Shown here in pieces: positions 25,774-32,700 of a stretch of DNA of 32,700 bases; the stretch's first letter is position 1; every line of letters starts with the position of its first letter. The position numbers and the translations under genes were made by a program. The stretch is from Hylemonella gracilis. GTDB lineage: Bacteria; Pseudomonadota; Gammaproteobacteria; Burkholderiales; Burkholderiaceae_C. The stretch lies in contig CAMAWQ010000009.1 of NCBI GenBank assembly GCA_945862005.1, forward strand, positions 1-32,700, read 5' to 3'. Under the pieces are notes generated by a model. That model saw only the letters and a program-made list of their open reading frames with translations. It did not search any database and was not told where the DNA came from.

Positions 25774-27123
25774 ATGACTTCCACCATTATTGATTCCAAA
25801 ATTTTTGGCGATATGTTCAGCGACGCCACCATGCGACACGTGTGGTCTGACGAAAACCGCACTGCCAAATACTTAGACATTGAACGTGCATTGGCCAAGG
25901 TGCAAGGCGAGTTAGGTCTGATTCCCAAAGAAGCCGCTGACGAAATTGTGAAAAATTGCGAGTTGAGCCAAATCGATTGGGTCAAACTCAAAGCCAAAAC
26001 CGAGCAAATTGGCTACCCCATCATTGCCGTGGTAAACCAAATCAACGCCAATTGCCGGGACAAATTGGGCGAATATTGCCACTGGGGTGCCACCACCCAA
26101 GACATCACCGATACCGCTGCGGTGCTTCAAATCAAAGAAGCTCTAGCTTTGGTGGAAGCAGACCTTAAAGACATTTCAGCTTCTTTGGCGCATCTTGCCA
26201 AAACCTACCGAGACACCCCCATCATTGGCCGCAGCAATTTGCAGCAAGCCACGCCCATTACCTTTGGTTACAAAATGGCAAGCATTTTGGCGGGCATTGA
26301 GCGCCACCGCGAGCGTTTGCAGCAGCTCAAACCCCGTGTGTTGGTGGGGGAGTTTGGCGGGGCCTCGGGCACTTTGTCTTCCTTAGAAAAAGGCGCCATG
26401 GAAACCCAGGCGGGCTTGATGAAAGAGTTGGGCTTGGGCCAGCCTTTGATTTCTTGGCACACCGTGCGGGACAACTTTGCCGAGGTGGGCGCGTTTTTAG
26501 GCATTGTGGGCGGCTCATTGGGCAAGATAGCCATGGATGTGAAGCTGATGATGCAAACCGAAGTGGCTGAGGTGTTTGAGCCCTATGCGGTGGGCCGAGG
26601 CTCGTCTTCCACCATGCCGCAAAAGCGAAATCCGATTTCTTGCTTGTATATCCATGCCAACATTTCAGTGGTGCGTCAGTTGGCCGCCTCGCTCATGGAC
26701 GCCATGGTGGCCGACCACGAGCGATCCACAGGCCCTTGGGAAATTGAATGGGTGACTATGCCTGAAATTTTCTGCTTGATGTCGGGTGCGCTCAAACAAA
26801 CCAAGTTTGTGTTGGCAGGTTTGGAGGTGGATGCAGATCAAATGCGCCGCAACATGGACATTACCCACGGTTTGGTGATGTCTGAGGCGGTGATGATGGG
26901 TATGGGTCCGTACATTGGCCGTGAGTACGCGCACGACTTGGTGTACGACATTTGCCGCCAAGCCATTCAACAAAAACGACCTCTGATTGAGTTGTTGGCC
27001 GAGCACCCAGAAATCAACAAACACGTCACGCGTGCGCAGCTTGAAGAGTTTTGTAACCCCATGAATCACTTGGGTCAGGCTGGGGTGATGGTCGACAGAG
27101 TGTTGCAATCTATTAAAAACTAA
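25774..27123 (+). CDS. Fumarase/aspartase superfamily lyase, PcaB-like (not housekeeping PurB)
   Basis: Homotetrameric-type lyase of 449 residues in the adenylosuccinate lyase / 3-carboxy-cis,cis-muconate cycloisomerase branch. The superfamily signature GSSSTMPQKRNPIS is at 276-289; HWGATTQDITDTA and GRSNLQQATPITFG (from 152) match PcaB-type enzymes. Residues aligned with the catalytic histidines of Bacillus adenylosuccinate lyase (His68 and His141) are replaced here, by the IGYPII region and by Q158, so it is unlikely to be PurB. The signature loop has Q283 where PurB/PcaB have His. Start ATG 25774 lacks a strong Shine-Dalgarno. Followed after 4 bases by the HMG-CoA-lyase-like gene. Substrate unknown; elimination from, or cyclisation of, a dicarboxylate is plausible. 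Confidence 0.85.
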   Translation: MTSTIIDSKIFGDMFSDATMRHVWSDENRTAKYLDIERALAKVQGELGLIPKEAADEIVKNCELSQIDWVKLKAKTEQIGYPIIAVVNQINANCRDKLGEYCHWGATTQDITDTAAVLQIKEALALVEADLKDISASLAHLAKTYRDTPIIGRSNLQQATPITFGYKMASILAGIERHRERLQQLKPRVLVGEFGGASGTLSSLEKGAMETQAGLMKELGLGQPLISWHTVRDNFAEVGAFLGIVGGSLGKIAMDVKLMMQTEVAEVFEPYAVGRGSSSTMPQKRNPISCLYIHANISVVRQLAASLMDAMVADHERSTGPWEIEWVTMPEIFCLMSGALKQTKFVLAGLEVDADQMRRNMDITHGLVMSEAVMMGMGPYIGREYAHDLVYDICRQAIQQKRPLIELLAEHPEINKHVTRAQLEEFCNPMNHLGQAGVMVDRVLQSIKN

Positions 27124-27127
27124 AGCC

Positions 27128-28048
27128 ATGAAACGAATTTTTTTCAACGAAGTCGTCACCCGCGATGGCTTTCAAATTGAGCTTAACTTCATACCCACTG
27201 ATGAAAAAATTGCCCTCATTGATGGGCTGAGCGAATGTGGTTATGCCAAGATTGAGGTGACCTCATTCACATCACCTAAAGCCATCCCAATGCTGCGGGA
27301 TGCTGAGGAGGTGATGGGACGTATCACACGTGTGCCTGGCGTGGAGTACACGGTGCTGGTGCCCAACTTGCGTGGCGCCGAGCGGGCCATGGAGTCGCGC
27401 GCAGATGAGTTTAATTTGGTGATGTCGGTTTCAGAAACCCACAACTTGGCCAACCTGCGCATGACCCGCGAGCAAAGCTGGGCTTCACTATCTGATGTGG
27501 TGCGCTATGTGGATGGGCGCACGCCTATTAATGTGTCGCTGTCCACTTCATTTGGATGCCCCATGGAAGGCGATGTACCGCAATCAGAGGTATTGCGCTG
27601 GGCCCAACGCTTTGCTGGTTTGGGAGTGCGTGGCCTTAGCATTTGCGACACCACCGGCATGGCGCACCCTAAGCAAGTGGCGCAACTGATGGAAACCTTG
27701 CAACAGCACGTGCCCCATATCGAATTTACCCTGCACTTTCACAACACCCGTGGCATGGGCTTGGCCAATGTGCTGGCCTCGGTGCAGGTGGGCATGACGC
27801 GCTTTGACGGGTCTTTGGGAGGCCTTGGCGGCTGCCCCTATGCTCCAGGTGCGAGCGGCAATATGTGCAGCGAAGACGCCATCCATATGCTAGACACTAT
27901 GGGGTATGAAACCGGTATCAACCTTGACAAGTTGCTTCAACTTGCCCGTCACTTGCCCCAAGTGGTGGGCCACGATGTTCCCGGTCAAGTGGCCAAGGCG
28001 GGACGCATTACCGACTTGCACCCCGCGCCAAGTTGCCCTGCAGCGTAA
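27128..28048 (+). CDS. Hydroxymethylglutaryl-CoA lyase family protein
   Basis: TIM-barrel aldolase-type lyase of the HMGL-like family, 306 residues. R12-D13 in TRDGFQ, H203 and H205 in LHFHNTRG and the cysteine loop GGLGGCPYAPGASGN (231-245, C236) are the catalytic and metal-binding elements of HMG-CoA lyase, all present. It cleaves a 3-hydroxy-acyl-CoA into an acyl-CoA and a keto acid; HMG-CoA is the classic substrate, but close relatives use other branched hydroxyacyl-CoAs. It lies 4 bases after the lyase and 12 before the HbpS-like gene, in one operon. No CoA transferase or ligase is encoded here to activate a substrate. Confidence 0.9.
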   Translation: MKRIFFNEVVTRDGFQIELNFIPTDEKIALIDGLSECGYAKIEVTSFTSPKAIPMLRDAEEVMGRITRVPGVEYTVLVPNLRGAERAMESRADEFNLVMSVSETHNLANLRMTREQSWASLSDVVRYVDGRTPINVSLSTSFGCPMEGDVPQSEVLRWAQRFAGLGVRGLSICDTTGMAHPKQVAQLMETLQQHVPHIEFTLHFHNTRGMGLANVLASVQVGMTRFDGSLGGLGGCPYAPGASGNMCSEDAIHMLDTMGYETGINLDKLLQLARHLPQVVGHDVPGQVAKAGRITDLHPAPSCPAA

Positions 28049-28060
28049 TCAAGTATCAGC

Positions 28061-28549
28061 ATGAGCGAGCCCCTAAAACCTGTTTTTTCCAGCTTGACCC
28101 TAGACATGGCGTCGCGCATGTTGGATGAAGCCCTCAGATTTCGTGTCCAAGAAGAACTGATGCCCTTGGCCGTTGTGGTGTTGGATGCGGGAGGTCATTT
28201 GGTCGCCTTTAAGCGTGAAGACGGTTGTGGCGTGATGCGTTTTGATGTGGCGTTTGGAAAGGCTTGGGCAGCTCTGGGTATGGGCATGTCAACCCGTTTG
28301 ATAAGAGACCGTATGGCCAATAGGCCCGCGTTTCAAAGTGCGCTTGCCAGTGTGTCTGATGGACGCTTTATTCCTGTTCCTGGAGGCGTGTTGATTTTGA
28401 ATTCAGACGGTATGGCTATTGGTGCCATGGGTATCAGCGGAGACGCTTCAGACCGAGATGAGTTTTGTGCCATAAATGCGATTCAGACTGTAGGCTTGAG
28501 ATCTGAGCCCAAAGATCCGCAACCCGAATGGAGAACAGCCGGTATTTGA
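28061..28549 (+). CDS. GlcG/HbpS family heme-binding-like protein
   Basis: A 162-residue protein of the GlcG/HbpS (DUF336) family. Typical parts are AVVVLDAGGHLVAFKREDG, AFGKAWAALGMG, and the end GGVLILNSDGMAIGAMGISGDASDRDEFCA. Members are found with glycolate, propanediol and other catabolic genes; HbpS of Streptomyces binds heme and cobalamin, but the role of most members is unclear. No signal peptide, so probably cytoplasmic. It begins 12 bases after the HMGL-like stop, so it belongs to the same operon, but no strong ribosome binding site is visible. Confidence 0.9.
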   Translation: MSEPLKPVFSSLTLDMASRMLDEALRFRVQEELMPLAVVVLDAGGHLVAFKREDGCGVMRFDVAFGKAWAALGMGMSTRLIRDRMANRPAFQSALASVSDGRFIPVPGGVLILNSDGMAIGAMGISGDASDRDEFCAINAIQTVGLRSEPKDPQPEWRTAGI

Positions 28550-28571
28550 ATCATTAAAATGCTGATTCAAA

Positions 28572-28606
28572 ATCACAGATCACAGATCACAGATCACAGA
28601 TCACAG
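28572..28606 (+). repeat. Five tandem copies of the 7-bp unit ATCACAG
   Basis: ATCACAG is repeated five times without interruption in the 92-bp gap between the HbpS-like gene and the next Bug gene, 35 bases before its start codon. It is a simple-sequence tract likely to vary in copy number by slippage. Confidence 0.95.
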
Positions 28607-28641
28607 ACATTAGTAACTACATAAACACCAACGAGGAGACT

Positions 28642-29655
28642 ATGAAGAACTCGCATCCATCCCACTTTGGCAACAGCCCTAAATGGCTGACCAAGTTTTT
28701 TGTGTTTGCAACTTTGCTTTTGGCGGGCTTGGCCTCCAGCGCTTGGGGTCAGGCGACCTTTCCTTCAAAGCCCATCCGTCTGATTGTTCCTTTTCCGGCT
28801 GGTGGGCCTACTGATTTGTTTGCGCGTCAATACGCCAACGGACTGTCTAAGGTTTTGAACCAATCGGTCTTGGTGGATAACCGTGCAGGAGCCAGCGGCG
28901 TCATTGGTACTCTTGAAGTCAAGCGAAGCGCGCCAGACGGTCACACCTTGTTGTTCACCACCGCTTCTAACTTGGTGTTGTACAACCTGATGGCAGACAA
29001 GCCGCAGTACGATTTTTTAAAAGATTTCTCCACTATCGCAGCTGTAGGCGGCTCAGCGGTGGTCATCATGGCCAATAAGTCTGCTCCGCAAACGCTGAAA
29101 GCTTTAATCGACGAAGCCAAATCGGCTCCCAATAAATTCAGATATGGCTCGCCAGGGCAGGGTACTTACCTGCACTTGAGCATGGAGCGTTTTTTGTACG
29201 AGTCTGGCGTGAAAATTGAACACATTCCTTACAAGGGCAGTGGCCAAGCCAAACCAGCATTGTTGGGCGGTCAAACGGAAACTATGGTGGACGCGCTGGG
29301 TTCAGCTTTGCCCTTGCATCAAGGGGGGCAGGCGCGCATTTTGGCGATAGCTTCGGCCAAACGATCGCCATTAGCCCCAGACGTTCCCACGGTTAATGAA
29401 GCCTTAGGCATTAAAGGTTTTGACGCGGTGCTATGGAATGGAGTGGCGGCTCCCGCAGGGACGCCAAAAGCCATTGTGGACTTGCTTTCGGATGCAACCA
29501 ACAAAGTCTTAAAAGATCCTGTATTGGTAGATCAGATGCAAAAACTCGCCATGGAACCCACCGAATCTACCCCCGCTTCAGCCATAGAACTGATTAAGTA
29601 CGAGACCGGCAAATGGCGTCCAGTTATTGAAGCCGTTGGCCTAAAGTTTGAGTAG
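28642..29655 (+). CDS. Bug family TTT substrate-binding protein
   Basis: Periplasmic receptor of 337 residues with a long N-terminal leader and signal peptide (hydrophobic FFVFATLLLAGLA, cleavage near AWG/Q). Family motifs are FPSKPIRLIVPFPAGGPTDLFAR and VLVDNRAGASGVIGT, then HIPYKGSGQAKPALLGGQ and KWRPVIEAVGLKFE at the end. GAGGAGAC lies 6 to 10 bases before ATG 28642. Likely the receptor for the substrate of the upstream lyase/HMGL/HbpS genes (inference), although the tandem repeat in the gap could carry its own promoter. No TctA/TctB is nearby. Confidence 0.93.
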   Translation: MKNSHPSHFGNSPKWLTKFFVFATLLLAGLASSAWGQATFPSKPIRLIVPFPAGGPTDLFARQYANGLSKVLNQSVLVDNRAGASGVIGTLEVKRSAPDGHTLLFTTASNLVLYNLMADKPQYDFLKDFSTIAAVGGSAVVIMANKSAPQTLKALIDEAKSAPNKFRYGSPGQGTYLHLSMERFLYESGVKIEHIPYKGSGQAKPALLGGQTETMVDALGSALPLHQGGQARILAIASAKRSPLAPDVPTVNEALGIKGFDAVLWNGVAAPAGTPKAIVDLLSDATNKVLKDPVLVDQMQKLAMEPTESTPASAIELIKYETGKWRPVIEAVGLKFE

Positions 29656-29750
29656 CGGGGATGACCAAGGGGCGCCTCGCTTTCACGTCGGTCAAAGCGG
29701 GCGATTACGGCAATGTGCCCCATGTTTTCACAAGGCTATAGGTGTTCACA

Positions 29751-29774
29751 CAGGTGCGCGTACGACGCACCCTG
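29751..29774. other. Weak hairpin between convergent Bug genes
   Basis: GGTGCG (29753-29758) and CGCACC (29766-29771) can pair around a 7-base loop in the 133-bp space between two convergent Bug genes. There is no T run, so it is only a doubtful terminator. The rest of the gap shows nothing recognisable. Confidence 0.3.
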
Positions 29775-29788
29775 TACCTTTGATGCGG

Positions 29789-30787
29789 TCAATCCAGCTT
29801 GATTTGAGCAGACTTGATCATTTTGGACCACATCACCAAATCTGAACTGATTTGGTTGGCAAAGTCTTCCGGGCTGTTGCCAATGGGGTCCATGGCGTCT
29901 TCTCTGATACGGTCAACAAATTCTTGCTTTTTCATGATCATGGCAACATCGTTATGAATTTTCTTCACGAGTTCTTTAGACATGCCTTGCGGGCCCATGA
30001 GGCCATACCAAGCTTCAATTCGAAAGCCCGGAAGGGTTTCGGCAATGGCGGGCACTTGGGGTAAAGCTTTAGAGCGCGTAGCGCTGGTAACCCCCAATGC
30101 TTTCAGCCTGCCGCCTTTGGTGAGTTGAATGGAGGCGGTGATGCCGCCAAAAATCAAGGGTACATGGCCAGCCATTACGTCGTTAACTCCTTGCCCAAAA
30201 CCTTTGTAGGGAATATGGGTGATGTTCACATCGGCCATGGACTTCACGGTTTCCATAGACAAGTGCTGCTGTCCACCTGCGCCTGAAGACGCGTAAGTGA
30301 TCTTGCCGGGTTGTTGCTTAGCCAATGCAATCAGTTCTTTAACGTTGTTGGCGGGAAAGCTGGGGTTGGCCAGCATGACAAAAGGTCCCGCTGCCACATT
30401 GATGATGGGGGTGAGGTCTTTAACGGGGTTGTAAGGTGCAGTCAACAGGTTAGGTGCAATGGTGATGGAGGCGTCGGCAGCAAACAGAAGGGTGTAGCCA
30501 TCAGGCGTGGCCTTGGCCACAAAGTCGGTACCAATGGTGCCGCTGGCCCCGGTTTTGTTTTCCACAATGACCGATTGCTTCCAAAGTGTTGAAAGCTCTT
30601 GAGCCACGATACGGCCATAAATGTCCGGTGTGCCCCCAGGCGGGAAAGTCACAATAATTTTGACGGGCTTGTTTGGAAAGCTTTGGGCCAATACGGTTGA
30701 GGTCATGGATAAAACTAAAGTTACCAAGGCCAACCCTGAAAGAAGTAGGTTCAAAGAGTTATTTGTTTTTAGATTGAATATTTTCAT
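29789..30787 (-). CDS. Bug family TTT substrate-binding protein
   Basis: Periplasmic receptor, 332 residues, signal peptide with a long hydrophobic core (LLLSGLALVTLVLS, cleavage near LAQ/S). Family motifs: FPNKPVKIIVTFPPGGTPDIYGR, VIVENKTGASGTIGT, HIPYKGFGQGVNDVMAGHV and the tail MWSKMIKSAQIKLD. GGAG precedes ATG 30787 by 5 bases. It is downstream of another Bug gene on the same strand with a 126-bp AT-rich gap, so it may be co-transcribed or have its own promoter. It converges with the Bug gene at 28642. Ligand unknown. Confidence 0.93.
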   Translation of the reverse strand: MKIFNLKTNNSLNLLLSGLALVTLVLSMTSTVLAQSFPNKPVKIIVTFPPGGTPDIYGRIVAQELSTLWKQSVIVENKTGASGTIGTDFVAKATPDGYTLLFAADASITIAPNLLTAPYNPVKDLTPIINVAAGPFVMLANPSFPANNVKELIALAKQQPGKITYASSGAGGQQHLSMETVKSMADVNITHIPYKGFGQGVNDVMAGHVPLIFGGITASIQLTKGGRLKALGVTSATRSKALPQVPAIAETLPGFRIEAWYGLMGPQGMSKELVKKIHNDVAMIMKKQEFVDRIREDAMDPIGNSPEDFANQISSDLVMWSKMIKSAQIKLD

Positions 30788-30913
30788 ATCAGCTCCATGG
30801 ATGATCGGTTTCTGGTTTTACTTAATTGACTATTTGAATACCGCGGTAAAAGTGAGACATAAAAATGTTGGGTCTGAGTTTGAAGTAAATGTGGAATCAT
30901 TATTCTGAAAAGT

Positions 30914-31891
30914 TTAAATCTTGAAATCAATTGCCTTGATGATTTGGTTCCAGCGCACCACTTCTTGCTGAAAAAATTTGTCAGGGTCGGCCGCACTGAA
31001 CAGTTCAGCGCCAGACTTTTCGACATCTTGCATAAATGTTGCATCAGAGCTGACTTTTTGGCTGACCGTCTTTAAGTAATCCATTGAAGACTTTGGTGTG
31101 CCAGTCGGGGCAAACACCGCATTGAACACCTGCACCCGCATTTCAGGCAGGCCAGACTCCATAGTGGTGGGAATATCGGGTGCTGCTTTCAGTCGGGTGT
31201 CGTGGTTCACGCTCAAGATGCGGGCCGTGCCAGCGCGGTGCTGGGCCAAGACTCCTGAAGACATGATGGTTGTGATGATGGGGATATGACCAGAAATCAG
31301 GTCTTGCATGGCCGGTCCACCGCCCTTGTAAGGAATGTGCTCAATTTTCACGCCCGCTTGGTACTTGAACAGCTCTCCCGTCAGGTTGGTGATGGTGCCT
31401 GGGCCCGCTGACCCATAGGAATACTTACTAGGATTCGCTTTAAGCAGCGCAACTAATTCCTTTACGTTGTTGGCAGGTACTGAAGGGTTGATGATCAGGC
31501 ATGTGGGGTTGATGCTCACCATGCCCACTAAAGCAAAGTCTTTAATGGGGTCATACGTTGAAGTACTAGAGGCAGCAGGGTTGATGATTTGTGTGGTGGA
31601 TGTGCCTAGCAGCAGGGTGTAACCATCCGGTTTGGATCTGGCAACTTCGGTGGCGCCAATAACACCACCGCCACCGGCTTTGTTGTCCACCACCACGTTA
31701 ATGCCCGTCAGTTGGCTGACATGTTTGACCCAAGTGCGCCCCATGATGTCGCCGTCCCCCCCCGGCGCAAAGGGCACCACCAAGCGAATGGGGCGGTCTG
31801 GAAACTTGGCTTGAGCTTTAACGCCAAAACCAGATGTGGCCAAGGCTGCGCCCAGTGCGAAGCCTTGCGTCAAAAAACTGCGCTTGTTCAT
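30914..31891 (-). CDS. Bug family TTT substrate-binding protein
   Basis: Periplasmic receptor, 325 residues, with a signal peptide ending near KAQA/K. Motifs: FPDRPIRLVVPFAPGGDGDIMGR, NVVVDNKAGGGGVIGATE, HIPYKGGGPAMQDLISGHI and the tail WNQIIKAIDFKI. A strong AAAGGAG lies 7 bases before ATG 31891, and the DUF4936 stop is only 24 bases upstream, so it is read through from ubiX-DUF4936. The variant PFAPGGDGDIMG puts an acidic pair in the usual ligand loop. Substrate unknown. Confidence 0.93.
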   Translation of the reverse strand: MNKRSFLTQGFALGAALATSGFGVKAQAKFPDRPIRLVVPFAPGGDGDIMGRTWVKHVSQLTGINVVVDNKAGGGGVIGATEVARSKPDGYTLLLGTSTTQIINPAASSTSTYDPIKDFALVGMVSINPTCLIINPSVPANNVKELVALLKANPSKYSYGSAGPGTITNLTGELFKYQAGVKIEHIPYKGGGPAMQDLISGHIPIITTIMSSGVLAQHRAGTARILSVNHDTRLKAAPDIPTTMESGLPEMRVQVFNAVFAPTGTPKSSMDYLKTVSQKVSSDATFMQDVEKSGAELFSAADPDKFFQQEVVRWNQIIKAIDFKI

Positions 31892-31915
31892 TTGAGTTCT
31901 CCTTTATTAGGGGGC

Positions 31916-32224
31916 TTAATAGAGTGCCAGTGGAATAAAAAACTCGCTTGCTCGCTTAGCCGGTAGCCCCAAACGCACGGCCAGTTCTTGTAGGTCAGAC
32001 ACCATTTCAGGGGTAATGCCCTCTGTGTGGGTGTAGATCTCCATCCATGTTTCGAGCCCGTCTGCAGAGGATTCTGGCCTTTGCATCACTTGAAACCGCA
32101 AGTGCGGCCATCGTGATTGGATTTCTTGGGTCAATAGGCTGATTTTGGGCAAGTACTGGGCATGTTCCTGATGTGGAACTTTGTAGTACACAAACAAAGC
32201 TGATGGAGACGCGGTAGAGCTCAT
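31916..32224 (-). CDS. DUF4936 family protein
   Basis: Small cytoplasmic protein of 102 residues. The segments ALFVYYKVP, RFQVMQRPESSADGLETWMEIYTHTEGIT and the late KRASEFFIP fit DUF4936, a betaproteobacterial family of unknown function with a dimeric alpha/beta-barrel-like look (inference). Its ATG 32224 overlaps the ubiX stop by 4 bases (ATGA), so the two are coupled. This pairing with ubiX is, to my memory, a common neighbourhood in Comamonadaceae. Confidence 0.8.
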   Translation of the reverse strand: MSSTASPSALFVYYKVPHQEHAQYLPKISLLTQEIQSRWPHLRFQVMQRPESSADGLETWMEIYTHTEGITPEMVSDLQELAVRLGLPAKRASEFFIPLALY

Positions 32225-32700
32225 GCAGCCCCCATGCCAGCCCAGCGCTGTACAAGTTGGGTGTCAATATCAAACAAGTCCAAACACCGTCCCACGGTAT
32301 GGTTGATCATGTCATCTAGGGTCTGGGGGCGTGCATACAAAGCAGGCACCGGCGGCATGATGATGGCGCCGTTTTCACTGGCTTGAAGCATGCTGCGCAA
32401 ATGACCGTTGTGTAGGGGAGTTTCACGTAACAACAAAACCAGTTTGCGACGTTCTTTTAACACCACATCTGCAGCGCGAGTCAGTAAGCTGGTGGTGTTG
32501 CCATAGGCAATTTCAGACAAAGACCGAATGGAGCAAGGGGCCACCACCATGCCCATGGTTCTGTATGAGCCAGAGGAAATGGTGGCACCGATGTTCTTGG
32601 CTTGATGGACCTCGCTGGCCAAGGCCTCAACTTCTTTCACGCTCATATCGAGTTCGGTGGTCAAAGTCATGCGTGCAGATTCGCTCATCACCAAATGCGT
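32221..32700 (-). CDS. ubiX: Flavin prenyltransferase UbiX, C-terminal part (5' end outside window)
   Basis: Enzyme that joins dimethylallyl phosphate to FMN to make prenyl-FMN, the cofactor of UbiD decarboxylases in ubiquinone synthesis and aromatic acid degradation. The 159 visible residues include HLVMSESARMTL, the SSGSYRTMGMVVAPCSIRSLSEIAYG block, the DVVLKERRKLVLLLRETPLHNGHLRSML segment and the final region PPVPALYARPQTLDDMINHTVGRCLDLFDID, all characteristic. The frame is open to the window edge, so about 30-40 N-terminal residues are missing. It overlaps DUF4936 by 4 bases. No ubiD is visible. Confidence 0.95.
   Translation of the reverse strand, partial: THLVMSESARMTLTTELDMSVKEVEALASEVHQAKNIGATISSGSYRTMGMVVAPCSIRSLSEIAYGNTTSLLTRAADVVLKERRKLVLLLRETPLHNGHLRSMLQASENGAIIMPPVPALYARPQTLDDMINHTVGRCLDLFDIDTQLVQRWAGMGAA

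Noticed and set aside
25774-27123. Housekeeping purB
   Set aside because: Catalytic histidines of adenylosuccinate lyase are absent, the sequence resembles PcaB-type enzymes, and the operon partners are catabolic.
28572-28606. CRISPR-like array
   Set aside because: The 7-bp units are contiguous with no spacers; it is a simple tandem repeat.

Overview
The window looks like chromosomal DNA of a betaproteobacterium of the order Burkholderiales, most likely family Comamonadaceae (Limnohabitans/Rhodoferax/Polaromonas type). I infer this from protein sequence and from gene neighbourhoods typical of that group: argD-argF next to a DUF3579 gene, rpsT and murJ; purM divergent from an AI-2E/PerM gene leading into hda, a HAD phosphatase, pcnB and folK; ubiX followed by a DUF4936 gene; and many Bug-type tripartite tricarboxylate transporter (TTT) receptors. 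Species cannot be decided from the sequence alone. I see no tRNA, rRNA, CRISPR, insertion sequence, prophage or attachment site.

Layout. 1-4730 is housekeeping: the 5' part of argF and argD (minus), DUF3579 (plus, with a strong terminator), rpsT (minus), murJ and a SirB1-family gene (plus). 4754-11006 is an accessory catabolic island of two divergent arms around a 126-bp spacer. The left arm is a Bug receptor, a Rieske oxygenase and a zinc alcohol dehydrogenase. The right arm is an SDR dehydrogenase, a second Bug receptor and a LigI-like amidohydrolase. 10999-16608 is housekeeping again: purM (minus), then AI-2E/PerM, hda, HAD phosphatase, pcnB and folK (plus), the first four junctions being exact 4-base ATGA overlaps except pcnB/folK.

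16773-19470 encodes a two-subunit molybdenum hydroxylase (IorAB type) with a Tat signal on the large subunit and no cytochrome partner nearby. 19518-22136 is a divergent PilZ protein and chemotaxis receptor pair. 22133-25749 carries a RidA-family gene, comEC and an unrecognised small secreted protein. 25774-29655 is a second catabolic operon: a PcaB-like lyase that lacks both catalytic histidines of true adenylosuccinate lyase, an HMG-CoA-lyase-like enzyme, a GlcG/HbpS protein and a Bug receptor preceded by five tandem 7-bp repeats. 29789-32700 (minus) is ubiX (partial), DUF4936 and two more Bug receptors.

How it fits together. Three stretches pair soluble Bug receptors with metabolic enzymes, giving five Bug genes and no TctA or TctB membrane subunits, so uptake would have to use membrane subunits encoded elsewhere. 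Both catabolic groups look like peripheral routes for aromatic or carboxylic acid compounds, but neither is complete here: the first lacks an obvious ring-cleavage enzyme and a dedicated reductase, the second a CoA-activating enzyme. No transcriptional regulator gene is visible in the window. No gap between genes exceeds about 175 bp.
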